From IMG/VR virus record IMGVR_UViG_3300027608_000178, positions 1 through 21,969 of that record: a stretch of DNA of 21,969 nt; one strand, given 5' to 3'. The position numbers were made by a program, and so were the translations under genes. The stretch comes from a virus. Below the pieces are notes generated by a model. It was not told the DNA's origin, did not search any database, and worked only from the letters and a program-made list of their open reading frames with translations. Shown piece by piece: positions 12,854 through 19,590 of this stretch (its first letter is position 1; every line of letters begins with the position of its first letter).

Positions 12854-14410
12854 TTATTTACGAATGACCGAGGAGCGAACCTTTGCAAATACGCTAGTGT
12901 CTCCAGTTACAATTGAGATCATGCTATGTAATAGCTCGAAGAGAGCCATTTTCTCAGCAATGTTGTTAATTGGCATTTGAGTATCGAGCTTCTTGATTGC
13001 ACGAGAAATAATGGGAAGACGTTGCCGATCAAGGAGGCCGAGACGAATCAGAGCCTGGAGACGAGCCAATGATTTCTTTTCCTCATCGGACATTCCTGCG
13101 GTTTCTTCACCATCTTCAGTTTCCTCTGCAATGACCGATTCATCCACCGGAGTATCCTTGTCAGCAGCATCGTACTTTTCATCCTGAAGATCCTCACCAT
13201 ATTCAACATAGGAATGAACGTCATCCAATTCGTTATATGCAGTTGTGATCTTGTTCTGAATCCAGGCCTCGAGTTCATCCTCGTCATCCATGGCCGCGGC
13301 GAGGTCTTTTGCCATGTCCACTACCTTGAGGAGCTGACTCTTTGCCATTGAGACTTCTTCTGAACCGTCTGTTTCTTTTGTGGCTTCTGTTACTTCGACC
13401 GATTCATTCTTTAACTTTGAAACAATTGCAAGATGGAATTGCTGAGCCTGTTTATCTCCACGTCTTTCCGCGGCAACTGCTTCCTGAGAATGCTTCGTGA
13501 TCTTTGCATTCTTCTCTAAATCAATCGCCTCGGCAATTTCAACAGCCTCGTTCATGTGCTTCTTGATAAGACGGTGAGCCATGAACTTATGCATGGTTGC
13601 CTGTTTATCGTGCTGCTTGACCATTGTCTCATGAGGAGTTAGATCTGCCGCGGGAGCCTTGTTACGAATGAGTTTGTCTATTTTTCGAGAATGTGAATTG
13701 GAAGCCTTCTCATGAGAATTTGCAGCCTTGATATGAGTGGAAATGGAAGGATTGCCCTTGGCTGCCTGAGAGTGCATTGCGGCGGTACCGCTATGCTGTT
13801 TATATCCACTCGCCTCATTTAAATCGGTGCCACTCGGGAGATCGACTGATTCTTTTGGTACACAGTTCGGAACTTGTTTGCCATTTTTGTTTTTCATTCC
13901 AATCGCCTCATAACCTTTCCAGCAAGCATCTTTCAGCTCCTCGCCAATTTTAACCACGGGCTTCTTTGCATTCTCTGCATCTTGTTTCTTGGCAACTTCG
14001 TACTTAGCATCCATATGTTTATGGAACGCGTCATTGTCGCCGGCTTTCTTTGCGGCCTGAGCTGCGGCATGATGCTTTGCCATATCTTCCTCTGTACCTT
14101 CTGTAAATGTTGCTGCTTTTTCTGCATGCTTGACCGCCATGTCAAGATGGTAGTTATGAGCGCGACCTTTAAAGAAACCCTGAGCATTTTTATGTGCTGC
14201 CATCGCCTTCAGATGATTTTCCTTCGAAGGATCGCGAGTTGCAGCTGCTGAAGCTTTTGCAGCTAGAACTGACTCGTGTCCAGGAGTCTCTGTCATCTCT
14301 TGTCCCGGAGTTGCATTCTTGTACTTGTTCGTTAACTCTGCGGTACCGAATTCTCCTGCGCCATGTTCTTCAGCAAGTGAAGCTGAACGAATTTGTTTCA
14401 GATTTTTCAT
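12854..14410 (-). CDS. Large internal-type protein with several prohead-protease-like sites
   Basis: A 518-residue Ala/Lys/His-rich helical protein. Candidate (L/I)-x-E cut sites follow residues 14 (SLAE), 199 (DLNE/A), 294 (EIAE/A), 429 (VIAE) and 486 (NIAE). A compact Cys module, from CWKGYEAIG at 163 to VPNCVP ending 185, is a short conserved phage motif that I recall without a function. Residues 203-285 hold repeated His-containing helices. The C-terminal segment 440-518 (ARLQALIRLGLLD, then IVTGDTSVFAKVRSS) is another module that recurs in T4-like marine phages. It overlaps the next ATG (14407-14410). The pattern is consistent with a polyprotein or internal head protein. Confidence 0.75.
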   Translation of the reverse strand: MKNLKQIRSASLAEEHGAGEFGTAELTNKYKNATPGQEMTETPGHESVLAAKASAAATRDPSKENHLKAMAAHKNAQGFFKGRAHNYHLDMAVKHAEKAATFTEGTEEDMAKHHAAAQAAKKAGDNDAFHKHMDAKYEVAKKQDAENAKKPVVKIGEELKDACWKGYEAIGMKNKNGKQVPNCVPKESVDLPSGTDLNEASGYKQHSGTAAMHSQAAKGNPSISTHIKAANSHEKASNSHSRKIDKLIRNKAPAADLTPHETMVKQHDKQATMHKFMAHRLIKKHMNEAVEIAEAIDLEKNAKITKHSQEAVAAERRGDKQAQQFHLAIVSKLKNESVEVTEATKETDGSEEVSMAKSQLLKVVDMAKDLAAAMDDEDELEAWIQNKITTAYNELDDVHSYVEYGEDLQDEKYDAADKDTPVDESVIAEETEDGEETAGMSDEEKKSLARLQALIRLGLLDRQRLPIISRAIKKLDTQMPINNIAEKMALFELLHSMISIVTGDTSVFAKVRSSVIRK

Positions 14411-15333
14411 GCGATTCTATTTTTACGGATTAAGCTAATTGGTGTTCCCTGAAGAGAAGGTGTGTGCACCTTAATCTCGGGAGATGATGTTAAAATGACT
14501 GGAAGTAATTGACTTTCAAGAGTGATCTCTTTCTTTTCAAGGAGTTCAACCGCGGATAGCCATTTACGAACTTTCTTTCCATCATTGAGTTCAACGATGA
14601 GGTAATTGGATCCACAGTGAGTAATCTTGCCGAGTTCCTCGGATTCTTTGATGACTACCTCATTGCCAACTTCAAATAAGTCTCCGGAGACGTATGCCTC
14701 TCTGCGATCGCTCACGGATTCAAGTTGAATATGTTTACGGAAGTTGCGAGACTCTTTGAGACCCATGCCATTTCGCACGGCATTAAAGAGTTCTTCGTGA
14801 TCCTGGAAAGAGGAAGGGAGATTTTTTGCAAACGCCTCAAGATCATTCGACTTTGCAGCAGTATGCATTGCCGATTCGGATAGTTGCAGCGAGGAATTCT
14901 CAGACCCAATGACTTTGACGCCTTCCTTAAAATTGTAAAAGCCGTCATTTGTTTGAACGCCGTTGTGGCCATTGAGCAGTGCCTCAAATTCAAGGACGCG
15001 GGAACTCTCCGTCATCATTGTCACGCGGGTAAATCCTTGTTCGTATAATTTCGAACATATTGAGAACACCGTGTTCACATCATCGCTCATTACATTTCGC
15101 GCATATTTCGGAAACACCTTGCGCATCCATTTTACCTTCTCTTCTAGCTTTAGCGGGTTCTTTTTGGCGTCTTCAAAGTGAGAACTGTAAATTCGATAGG
15201 CTGAACCTGCTGCAATTTCTGCGACTTGTTCAAGCAGCTTTTCGTGGGCTATTGTTGGAGGATTGAATCGCTCAAATACGAATACAACATCCTTGGGCGT
15301 TAGATCACTTACAAATTGTGTAAAAGATTTCAT
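14407..15333 (-). CDS. Degenerate cytidylyltransferase-like protein with C-terminal SH3/KOW-like domain
   Basis: A 308-residue protein. Residues 15-195 align in outline with the intact 205-residue enzyme at 17429-18046: the same MKSFTQF start, KKNPLK (58-63), and GMGLK near 189. But the key sites are changed: ERFNPPTIAH (21-30) replaces GRxNPxTxGH, and LSESAMH (151-157) replaces ISASKMR, so the nucleotide-binding Gly and the Arg are lost. It is probably inactive or altered in specificity. Residues 218-268 (EVGNEVVIKE, LGKITHCGSN, LIVELNDGKKV) look like a small beta-barrel of SH3 or KOW type. The N-terminus has no (L/I)-x-E site. Confidence 0.75.
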   Translation of the reverse strand: MKSFTQFVSDLTPKDVVFVFERFNPPTIAHEKLLEQVAEIAAGSAYRIYSSHFEDAKKNPLKLEEKVKWMRKVFPKYARNVMSDDVNTVFSICSKLYEQGFTRVTMMTESSRVLEFEALLNGHNGVQTNDGFYNFKEGVKVIGSENSSLQLSESAMHTAAKSNDLEAFAKNLPSSFQDHEELFNAVRNGMGLKESRNFRKHIQLESVSDRREAYVSGDLFEVGNEVVIKESEELGKITHCGSNYLIVELNDGKKVRKWLSAVELLEKKEITLESQLLPVILTSSPEIKVHTPSLQGTPISLIRKNRIA

Positions 15334-15336
15334 TAA

Positions 15337-15696
15337 TTAACCAGTCTGTACATTATGCTCAGCGCCACCGGGTCCGATATCCGCAATACGATAGCCAACT
15401 GGCTTCGTAACTGAAACTTTGACCATGGGTTTCTTTTTTAGACGAGCCTTGATTTTCGACAATGTCTGAGGATCCTTTGCTTCATCCATTGGCTCCGGCT
15501 TTGCCTTTGCGGCCTCAGCCTCTTTTACATCATCAGTCACTCTTAGCTGTGGGTGCCGTGACTGCTTAAAGTTTGCCCGAATCTTCTCGGTGCCTTCTTC
15601 TGCAAGTGACTTCTTGCGCTTATACGCATAGAAATCTTGCATTTCTGTTTCCCCACCAGCATACTGGACTGTACTGAAATCTTTAAAACTATACAT
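15337..15696 (-). CDS. Hypothetical late protein (119 aa)
   Basis: A 119-residue protein, the first gene of the minus-strand late block, after a TATAAATA box and a leader hairpin. It starts MYSFKDFSTVQYAGG. SLAE/EGTEK (35-38) and PMDE/AKD are possible prohead-protease sites. The middle is Lys/Glu/Ala-rich and probably unfolded. The C-terminal piece, PVGYRIADIGPGGAEHNVQTG, is a short conserved-looking module that I believe recurs at the ends of other phage proteins. No enzymatic motif is seen. The position suggests a virion or head-associated role. Confidence 0.7.
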   Translation of the reverse strand: MYSFKDFSTVQYAGGETEMQDFYAYKRKKSLAEEGTEKIRANFKQSRHPQLRVTDDVKEAEAAKAKPEPMDEAKDPQTLSKIKARLKKKPMVKVSVTKPVGYRIADIGPGGAEHNVQTG

Positions 15697-15716
15697 GATT
15701 GTTCGAGTTTCCCATT

Positions 15717-15739
15717 ACTCGGAAAGTAATATTCCGAGT
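15717..15739 (-). other. Hairpin in the leader of the late minus-strand unit
   Basis: ACTCGGAA and TTCCGAGT can form an 8-bp stem with a 7-base loop. It lies between the late promoter at 15756-15763 and the ATG at 15696 and is not followed by a T-run, so it is not a standard terminator. It may stabilise the 5' end or modulate initiation. Confidence 0.6.
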
Positions 15740-15755
15740 CGTTAATATAGACTAC

Positions 15756-15763
15756 TATTTATA
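15756..15763 (-). promoter_or_regulatory. T4-type late promoter TATAAATA, minus direction
   Basis: An exact TATAAATA on the minus strand in the 109-base divergent gap, giving a leader of about 55 bases with a hairpin. It would drive the gene run from 15337 leftwards. A second box faces the other way 27 bases further on. Confidence 0.7.
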
Positions 15764-15790
15764 CACCTGCGCCTTTGAGTTTTGATACAT

Positions 15791-15798
15791 TATAAATA
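15791..15798 (+). promoter_or_regulatory. T4-type late promoter TATAAATA, plus direction
   Basis: An exact TATAAATA on the plus strand, seven bases before the ATG of the lipoprotein gene. In T4, late transcripts begin a few bases after this box, so the lipoprotein message would be leaderless or nearly so. Confidence 0.7.
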
Positions 15799-15805
15799 AG
15801 CTACT

Positions 15806-16111
15806 ATGGTTAAAAACATTAAATTCATCTTAGCTAGTCTTGCGACAGCTTGTTTGTTCACGGGCTGCAGCACTGTTGACTCAGCCTATAATTCTACAAA
15901 GTCAATTGGCCAATCAGCCATTGGCGGAGTAGGTTCGATCGTTGGTAATAGTGCGTCTGATGCTGCCAAGACTCTTGGAGTTGCGTCGGGTGCGGCGGGT
16001 AAAGCTCTCTCGGGCGCGGGAAGCGTCATGGGTGGTGCTTTGGATCTCGCTGGTGGTTTAGTCAAAGGTGCATCAGATGTTGTTGCTCCTTCGCCAAAAG
16101 CTCAGCCTTAA
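15806..16111 (+). CDS. Phage lipoprotein, Gly/Ala-rich
   Basis: A 101-residue protein with a lipoprotein signal: a basic start (MVKNIKF), a hydrophobic core and a lipobox FTGC at 18-21, with Cys21 as the lipidation site and Ser22 after it, which in Gram-negative hosts favours the outer membrane. The mature part is Gly/Ala/Ser-rich with repeated small-residue helices (GAAGKALSGAGSVMGG) and ends in a Pro-rich tail. It is a monocistronic late gene with its own promoter and terminator. Candidate roles are an outer-membrane spanin, superinfection exclusion or receptor blocking; none is proven. No partner inner-membrane spanin is adjacent. Confidence 0.85.
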   Translation: MVKNIKFILASLATACLFTGCSTVDSAYNSTKSIGQSAIGGVGSIVGNSASDAAKTLGVASGAAGKALSGAGSVMGGALDLAGGLVKGASDVVAPSPKAQP

Positions 16112-16140
16112 TCGCATCTTAACAGTTTAGTTCTGATCAA

Positions 16141-16165
16141 CCCTGAGAGAAATCTCGGGGTTTTT
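16141..16165 (+). terminator. Rho-independent terminator after the lipoprotein gene
   Basis: CCCTGAGA and TCTCGGGG pair around GAAA (with a G-T pair), followed directly by TTTTT. It separates the lipoprotein gene from the late promoter of the ligase-like operon 25 bases further on. Confidence 0.85.
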
Positions 16166-16189
16166 CATGAAAAGAATAAGTTTGGATTA

Positions 16190-16197
16190 TATAAATA
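16190..16197 (+). promoter_or_regulatory. T4-type late promoter TATAAATA for the ligase-like operon
   Basis: An exact TATAAATA on the plus strand, 11 bases before the ATG at 16209. It fixes the start codon of the following gene: an upstream in-frame ATG at 16167 precedes the promoter and lies directly beyond the terminator, so it cannot be on this transcript. Confidence 0.7.
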
Positions 16198-16208
16198 GAA
16201 GCATCCTT

Positions 16209-17432
16209 ATGTTTGAATTATCCTCGCTTCAATCTGTTGCTGAAACTTATATTGAGATGCTCAATGAAGCTGCGGCACCTCAGAGGCTCTTGCATATTCT
16301 GCATCCTGAAGATCGGCCATTGATGCACGGTTCTTCTGGATTTGAACATGCTCACGGTGCACTCATGCGTGCTCATGAGCATATGAAGGCGAAGAAGCAT
16401 TCATCCGATCTTACAATGAAGTATGACGGTTCTCCCGCCATTGTATTTGGACATCATCCCGTCACAAAGAAGTTCTTTGTTGCAACGAAGTCTGCATTCA
16501 ATAAGACTCCTAAATTGGCACATAGCAATGCAGAGGTGGACAAACATTATGGTCATGCTCCGGGCCTTGCGAGTAAGCTCAAGACTGCATTAAAGCATCT
16601 TCCAAAGGTGACACCAAAGGCTGGAGTCTACCAGGGTGATCTCATGCACACTCGGAGCGATCATAAGTTACATGAGGCAGTTTCCTTTACTCCAAACACA
16701 ATTACCTATACGGCACGCGGAGATGAAGAAAAGAAAGTAAAACAGTCGCATATTGGAGTCGTAGTGCATCAGCAATATCATCCGCATCCTTCAAAGCCCG
16801 GCGTTGAACATATGTCTGTGAGCCCGCATCCCGACACTCATAATTTTAAACAGCATCCTGATGTTCATCTCAAGACGGCTGAGCATGATACGAGCAAGGT
16901 GGATTATTCCGCAAATGATCAAGGAGCCTTTCATAAACACATGACCGCGGCAAAGGCAATTCATGACAGGCATGGTTCCAAAATGTATGCTGCCACTGCA
17001 CGGCATGGCGGAGAGGCGGGACATCTTTCAAGTTACATCAATGCCACGGTACGGAGTGGTTCAAAACCAAGTGCATCAGGATTCTCAAAACATCTGAGTG
17101 CTCATTTTGCAAAGTCTGCCAGCAAGGTAAAGACTCCTGCTGCAGTGGCCAAACATCGTGCAACCGGAGCCGAACATGTTGCCCACGTAGCAAAGCATAC
17201 TGGACATTATGACAATCTATTGGCAATGCATGGCCACCTTGCCGCGGCAAAGAATACTCTTGTGAAGAACCTTGAAAAACACGAGGGTGGTCTTGAGCAT
17301 CACATTAATGGAGCAAAATCAAAGCCAGAAGGCTTTGTGATTAACCATAAATTTAAAGGACAGTCGCATCCGACCAAACTTGTGAATCGCGCAGAATTTG
17401 CAAAGGCCAACTTTGCCAAAGTAAGAACATGA
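16209..17432 (+). CDS. Ligase/nucleotidyltransferase-like protein, His-rich
   Basis: A 407-residue protein with motifs reminiscent of covalent nucleotidyltransferases (DNA/RNA ligases, capping enzymes). They are KYDG at 71-74, with Lys71 as the likely AMP-accepting residue, YQGDLM (141-146), IGVVVHQQY (182-190), EGFVI (374-378) as motif IV, and TKLVNR (389-394) as motif V. I recall similar proteins as DUF6267, which needs checking. The N-terminus (FELSSLQSVAETYIEMLNE/A) ends in Leu-Asn-Glu before Ala21, a prohead-protease type site. I count 47 His (about 11.5%). It is the first gene of a late plus-strand operon and overlaps the next by ATGA. The substrate is unknown. Confidence 0.75.
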   Translation: MFELSSLQSVAETYIEMLNEAAAPQRLLHILHPEDRPLMHGSSGFEHAHGALMRAHEHMKAKKHSSDLTMKYDGSPAIVFGHHPVTKKFFVATKSAFNKTPKLAHSNAEVDKHYGHAPGLASKLKTALKHLPKVTPKAGVYQGDLMHTRSDHKLHEAVSFTPNTITYTARGDEEKKVKQSHIGVVVHQQYHPHPSKPGVEHMSVSPHPDTHNFKQHPDVHLKTAEHDTSKVDYSANDQGAFHKHMTAAKAIHDRHGSKMYAATARHGGEAGHLSSYINATVRSGSKPSASGFSKHLSAHFAKSASKVKTPAAVAKHRATGAEHVAHVAKHTGHYDNLLAMHGHLAAAKNTLVKNLEKHEGGLEHHINGAKSKPEGFVINHKFKGQSHPTKLVNRAEFAKANFAKVRT

Positions 17433-18046
17433 AATCTTTTACACAATTCATTAAAGAAGCCGCAGTAAATTCGCATCACGTATTGGCATTTGGCCGCATG
17501 AATCCGATAACTTCGGGTCATCAGAATGTAATCAATGCTGTGCACAAAGTTGCGAGTGAGCATAAGGCGGGTCATACCGTGGTGGTATCGCATTCTCACG
17601 ATCCTAAGAAGAACCCCCTTAAAAGTGCTCAGAAAGTCACTCATGCAAAGAATGCATTTCCCGGCACCAATATCAAAGCATCAAGTAAAGCAAAGCCTTC
17701 AATTCTTCATCATGCCGCAGATCTCCATGCAAAGGGTGTGGAGCATCTCCACGTGATTGCGGGTTCCGATCGTGCTGGCGAGATGCACACATTGCTTCAT
17801 AAGTATAATGGCAAACCATCCTCCGCTGGACATGCTGGCTATAATTTTAAATCGATCACGGTACACTCTGCTGGAGAACGCGATCCTGATGCGGAAGGCA
17901 CAAAGGGTATTTCAGCAAGTAAGATGAGAGCACATGCTGCGTCTGGTAATAAGAAAGCCTTTCACAAAGGCGCACCTTCATCCATGTCTGTTGCTCATAA
18001 GGACGCCATGTATCATGATGTCCGTAAGGGTATGGGAATTCAATAA
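17429..18046 (+). CDS. Cytidylyltransferase-like nucleotidyltransferase, capsid-targeting-like N-terminus
   Basis: A 205-residue protein of the HxGH nucleotidyltransferase superfamily (NMN adenylyltransferase, cytidylyltransferase). The nucleotide-binding site is GRMNPITSGH (22-31, with Thr for the first His, as in many phage members) and the second motif is ISASKMR (161-167). The first residues, MKSFTQFIKE/AA, match the T4 capsid-targeting sequence in length and end in Ile-Lys-Glu, a prohead-protease-type site. I count 22 His (about 11%). It is coupled to the ligase-like gene by ATGA and overlaps the converging next gene by seven bases. A paralogue with damaged motifs lies at 14407-15333. 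The substrate is unknown. Confidence 0.82.
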   Translation: MKSFTQFIKEAAVNSHHVLAFGRMNPITSGHQNVINAVHKVASEHKAGHTVVVSHSHDPKKNPLKSAQKVTHAKNAFPGTNIKASSKAKPSILHHAADLHAKGVEHLHVIAGSDRAGEMHTLLHKYNGKPSSAGHAGYNFKSITVHSAGERDPDAEGTKGISASKMRAHAASGNKKAFHKGAPSSMSVAHKDAMYHDVRKGMGIQ

Positions 18047-19089
18047 AGCATATTGCCCGTCTCAACGTAAAATTTTCTTTCAGACTTTCCCGAAGAACTG
18101 GTTCTTATTTTTAAACGAAGACTAAACAGCACTAGTTTTTCATCGACGACGGATACAAATTTTAGGTAGTCTCCGCTCCTCGTTGCTTTTATCTTAATTC
18201 CGGATTTTTCGATTAAATCAAATTTTTCTTTTGGAATTTCTTTTAGTTTTGACGTTCCGATATCAATTAGGGATGCTTGATCAGATCCTTGAACATGATA
18301 TTTTATGTATTCAATCGACTCCTTTGTAATTCTATCGCCACGAGATATAATGAGCTCTTGTAATTCTTTAAACATTGATCGAGTTGCTTCAACCATGGCC
18401 TGCTTTTCTGTTGCGGTTATTGCAGAACGATCCATTACATTCTGATAATTTTCGGGGGAATTATATTTAACTGAAAAATGTTTAGCAATTGCTAACATCC
18501 CCCTATATGGTGACAAATTTGCTGCAGTTTTTGATCCAGATTTAATCGAATATGATACTGCATTTGGCGATGATAGTATTTTCTTATTCCCCGAATCTTC
18601 TACATAAAGACTGATCATCACATCCCCCTTAATTGTTCCCCCTGACTGTTCACCTTCAACCCCATCTGCAGCAACTGTAAATTTAAGCTTTTCGCTTTTC
18701 GAATTATTTGCATATTGCAATTTGAGTCTATTAAGCTGCTTTAAATATCCAGCGGATTCTGCAGTTTTTATTAATACAGTAATTTTTTCATTAATTTTTC
18801 CAATATCACTATGCCTGGAAACATGCATGGCAAAATCATCACCAAATGCTCCAGTAACTGATCCGGATTTAAGTCGCATTTGTAATTCAACGGTGAGTCG
18901 GTCCTCAAATAACGGAATATCATCTGCAATTGCAATAGTAATACGGCCAGCTTTAAATTTATTTGGCTCGATTTTGAGCCTTAGTTGATTTAGTTTAGAC
19001 TTATCAATTTTACCGTAGGCAATATAGAGGGAACATGCAATTGCAAATATTCCCTCCATCACGTCCCCTTCGTTGATCTTGTTTGCCAT
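18040..19089 (-). CDS. Conserved phage protein, AT-rich gene (349 aa)
   Basis: A 349-residue protein starting MANKINEGDVMEGIFAIACS, with LKSGSVTGAFGDDF, VAADGVEGEQSGGTIKGDVM and SPYRGMLAIAKHFSVKY, and ending FYVETGNMLY. I recall this set as a conserved unknown family of T4-like cyanophages. There is no signal peptide; the long beta-rich middle suggests an enzyme or a structural protein. The gene is AT-rich: hand counts of four 60-base blocks gave 27-43% GC (mean near 34%) against 45% in the one block counted in the next gene. An exact TATAAATA lies six bases before the ATG. It ends tail-to-tail with the plus-strand operon, sharing seven bases. Function unknown. Confidence 0.8.
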   Translation of the reverse strand: MANKINEGDVMEGIFAIACSLYIAYGKIDKSKLNQLRLKIEPNKFKAGRITIAIADDIPLFEDRLTVELQMRLKSGSVTGAFGDDFAMHVSRHSDIGKINEKITVLIKTAESAGYLKQLNRLKLQYANNSKSEKLKFTVAADGVEGEQSGGTIKGDVMISLYVEDSGNKKILSSPNAVSYSIKSGSKTAANLSPYRGMLAIAKHFSVKYNSPENYQNVMDRSAITATEKQAMVEATRSMFKELQELIISRGDRITKESIEYIKYHVQGSDQASLIDIGTSKLKEIPKEKFDLIEKSGIKIKATRSGDYLKFVSVVDEKLVLFSLRLKIRTSSSGKSERKFYVETGNMLY

Positions 19090-19095
19090 GAAACC

Positions 19096-19103
19096 TATTT
19101 ATA
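19096..19103 (-). promoter_or_regulatory. T4-type late promoter TATAAATA
   Basis: An exact TATAAATA on the minus strand, overlapping the stop codon of the metallopeptidase gene and six bases before the ATG at 19089. The spacing equals that before the GIY-YIG gene, implying a leaderless message. Confidence 0.65.
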
Positions 19104-19590
19104 AGTAATCAGGATCTTTGAGATACCAGGGTGCCATGCTATGTTTCTTTACGCGGACGAACTCTTCATAGAGTCCATTCTCTCGGCCATATGCATCAAG
19201 CTCCCAAGGTAGCGTCCAGTATTTCTCCTTGTCGGTATTATGCCGCTTTCCTTTCCAGAGAGTGATATTCATTCGAGCGCTATCCTGCATTTCTTTGAGG
19301 TAGTACTGTTTCACGTGGACACACTCATGTGCAAGGGCCTTGAGAAGTGCACTCATTCGCAGACTTGAATCAAGAGTGATCTCAAATTCACTTGGATCCT
19401 CGCGGTCATCCTCCCAGATGCAGTCGGCTTTTACTCCTTCATTCTTGTAAAGATCCTTTCGAAATCGAATAAGAATGCTAATGCAATTCAATTCTTTGGC
19501 GGAAAGAAACTGACCAAGGTAATAAACAGTGGCTTCGGATACCGTCTCTCTTTGTTCCTTTGAACCACCCGTCATAGTGATGTTGATCAT
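19099..19590 (-). CDS. HExxH zinc metallopeptidase-like protein
   Basis: A 163-residue protein with His88-Glu89-Cys90-Val91-His92 in LAHECVHVKQYY, the zinc-binding HExxH signature in a helix. The downstream PWELDAYGRE (128-137) probably supplies the third ligand, as in gluzincin-type peptidases. I recall the same two phrases in putative metallopeptidases of T4-like phages. There is no signal peptide, so it acts in the cytoplasm or the virion. Its ATG overlaps the TGA of the secreted protein gene. The target is unknown; processing of a phage protein or a host factor are both possible. Confidence 0.82.
   Translation of the reverse strand: MINITMTGGSKEQRETVSEATVYYLGQFLSAKELNCISILIRFRKDLYKNEGVKADCIWEDDREDPSEFEITLDSSLRMSALLKALAHECVHVKQYYLKEMQDSARMNITLWKGKRHNTDKEKYWTLPWELDAYGRENGLYEEFVRVKKHSMAPWYLKDPDYL

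Noticed and set aside
13874-14251. Cys/Phe-rich plus-strand frame
   Set aside because: It is the reverse complement of the Ala/Lys/His-rich 518-residue protein, with biased composition only.
16167-16208. Upstream ATG for the ligase-like protein
   Set aside because: It lies before the TATAAATA box and directly after the terminator; the ATG at 16209 gives the N-terminus shared with the 302-residue protein.
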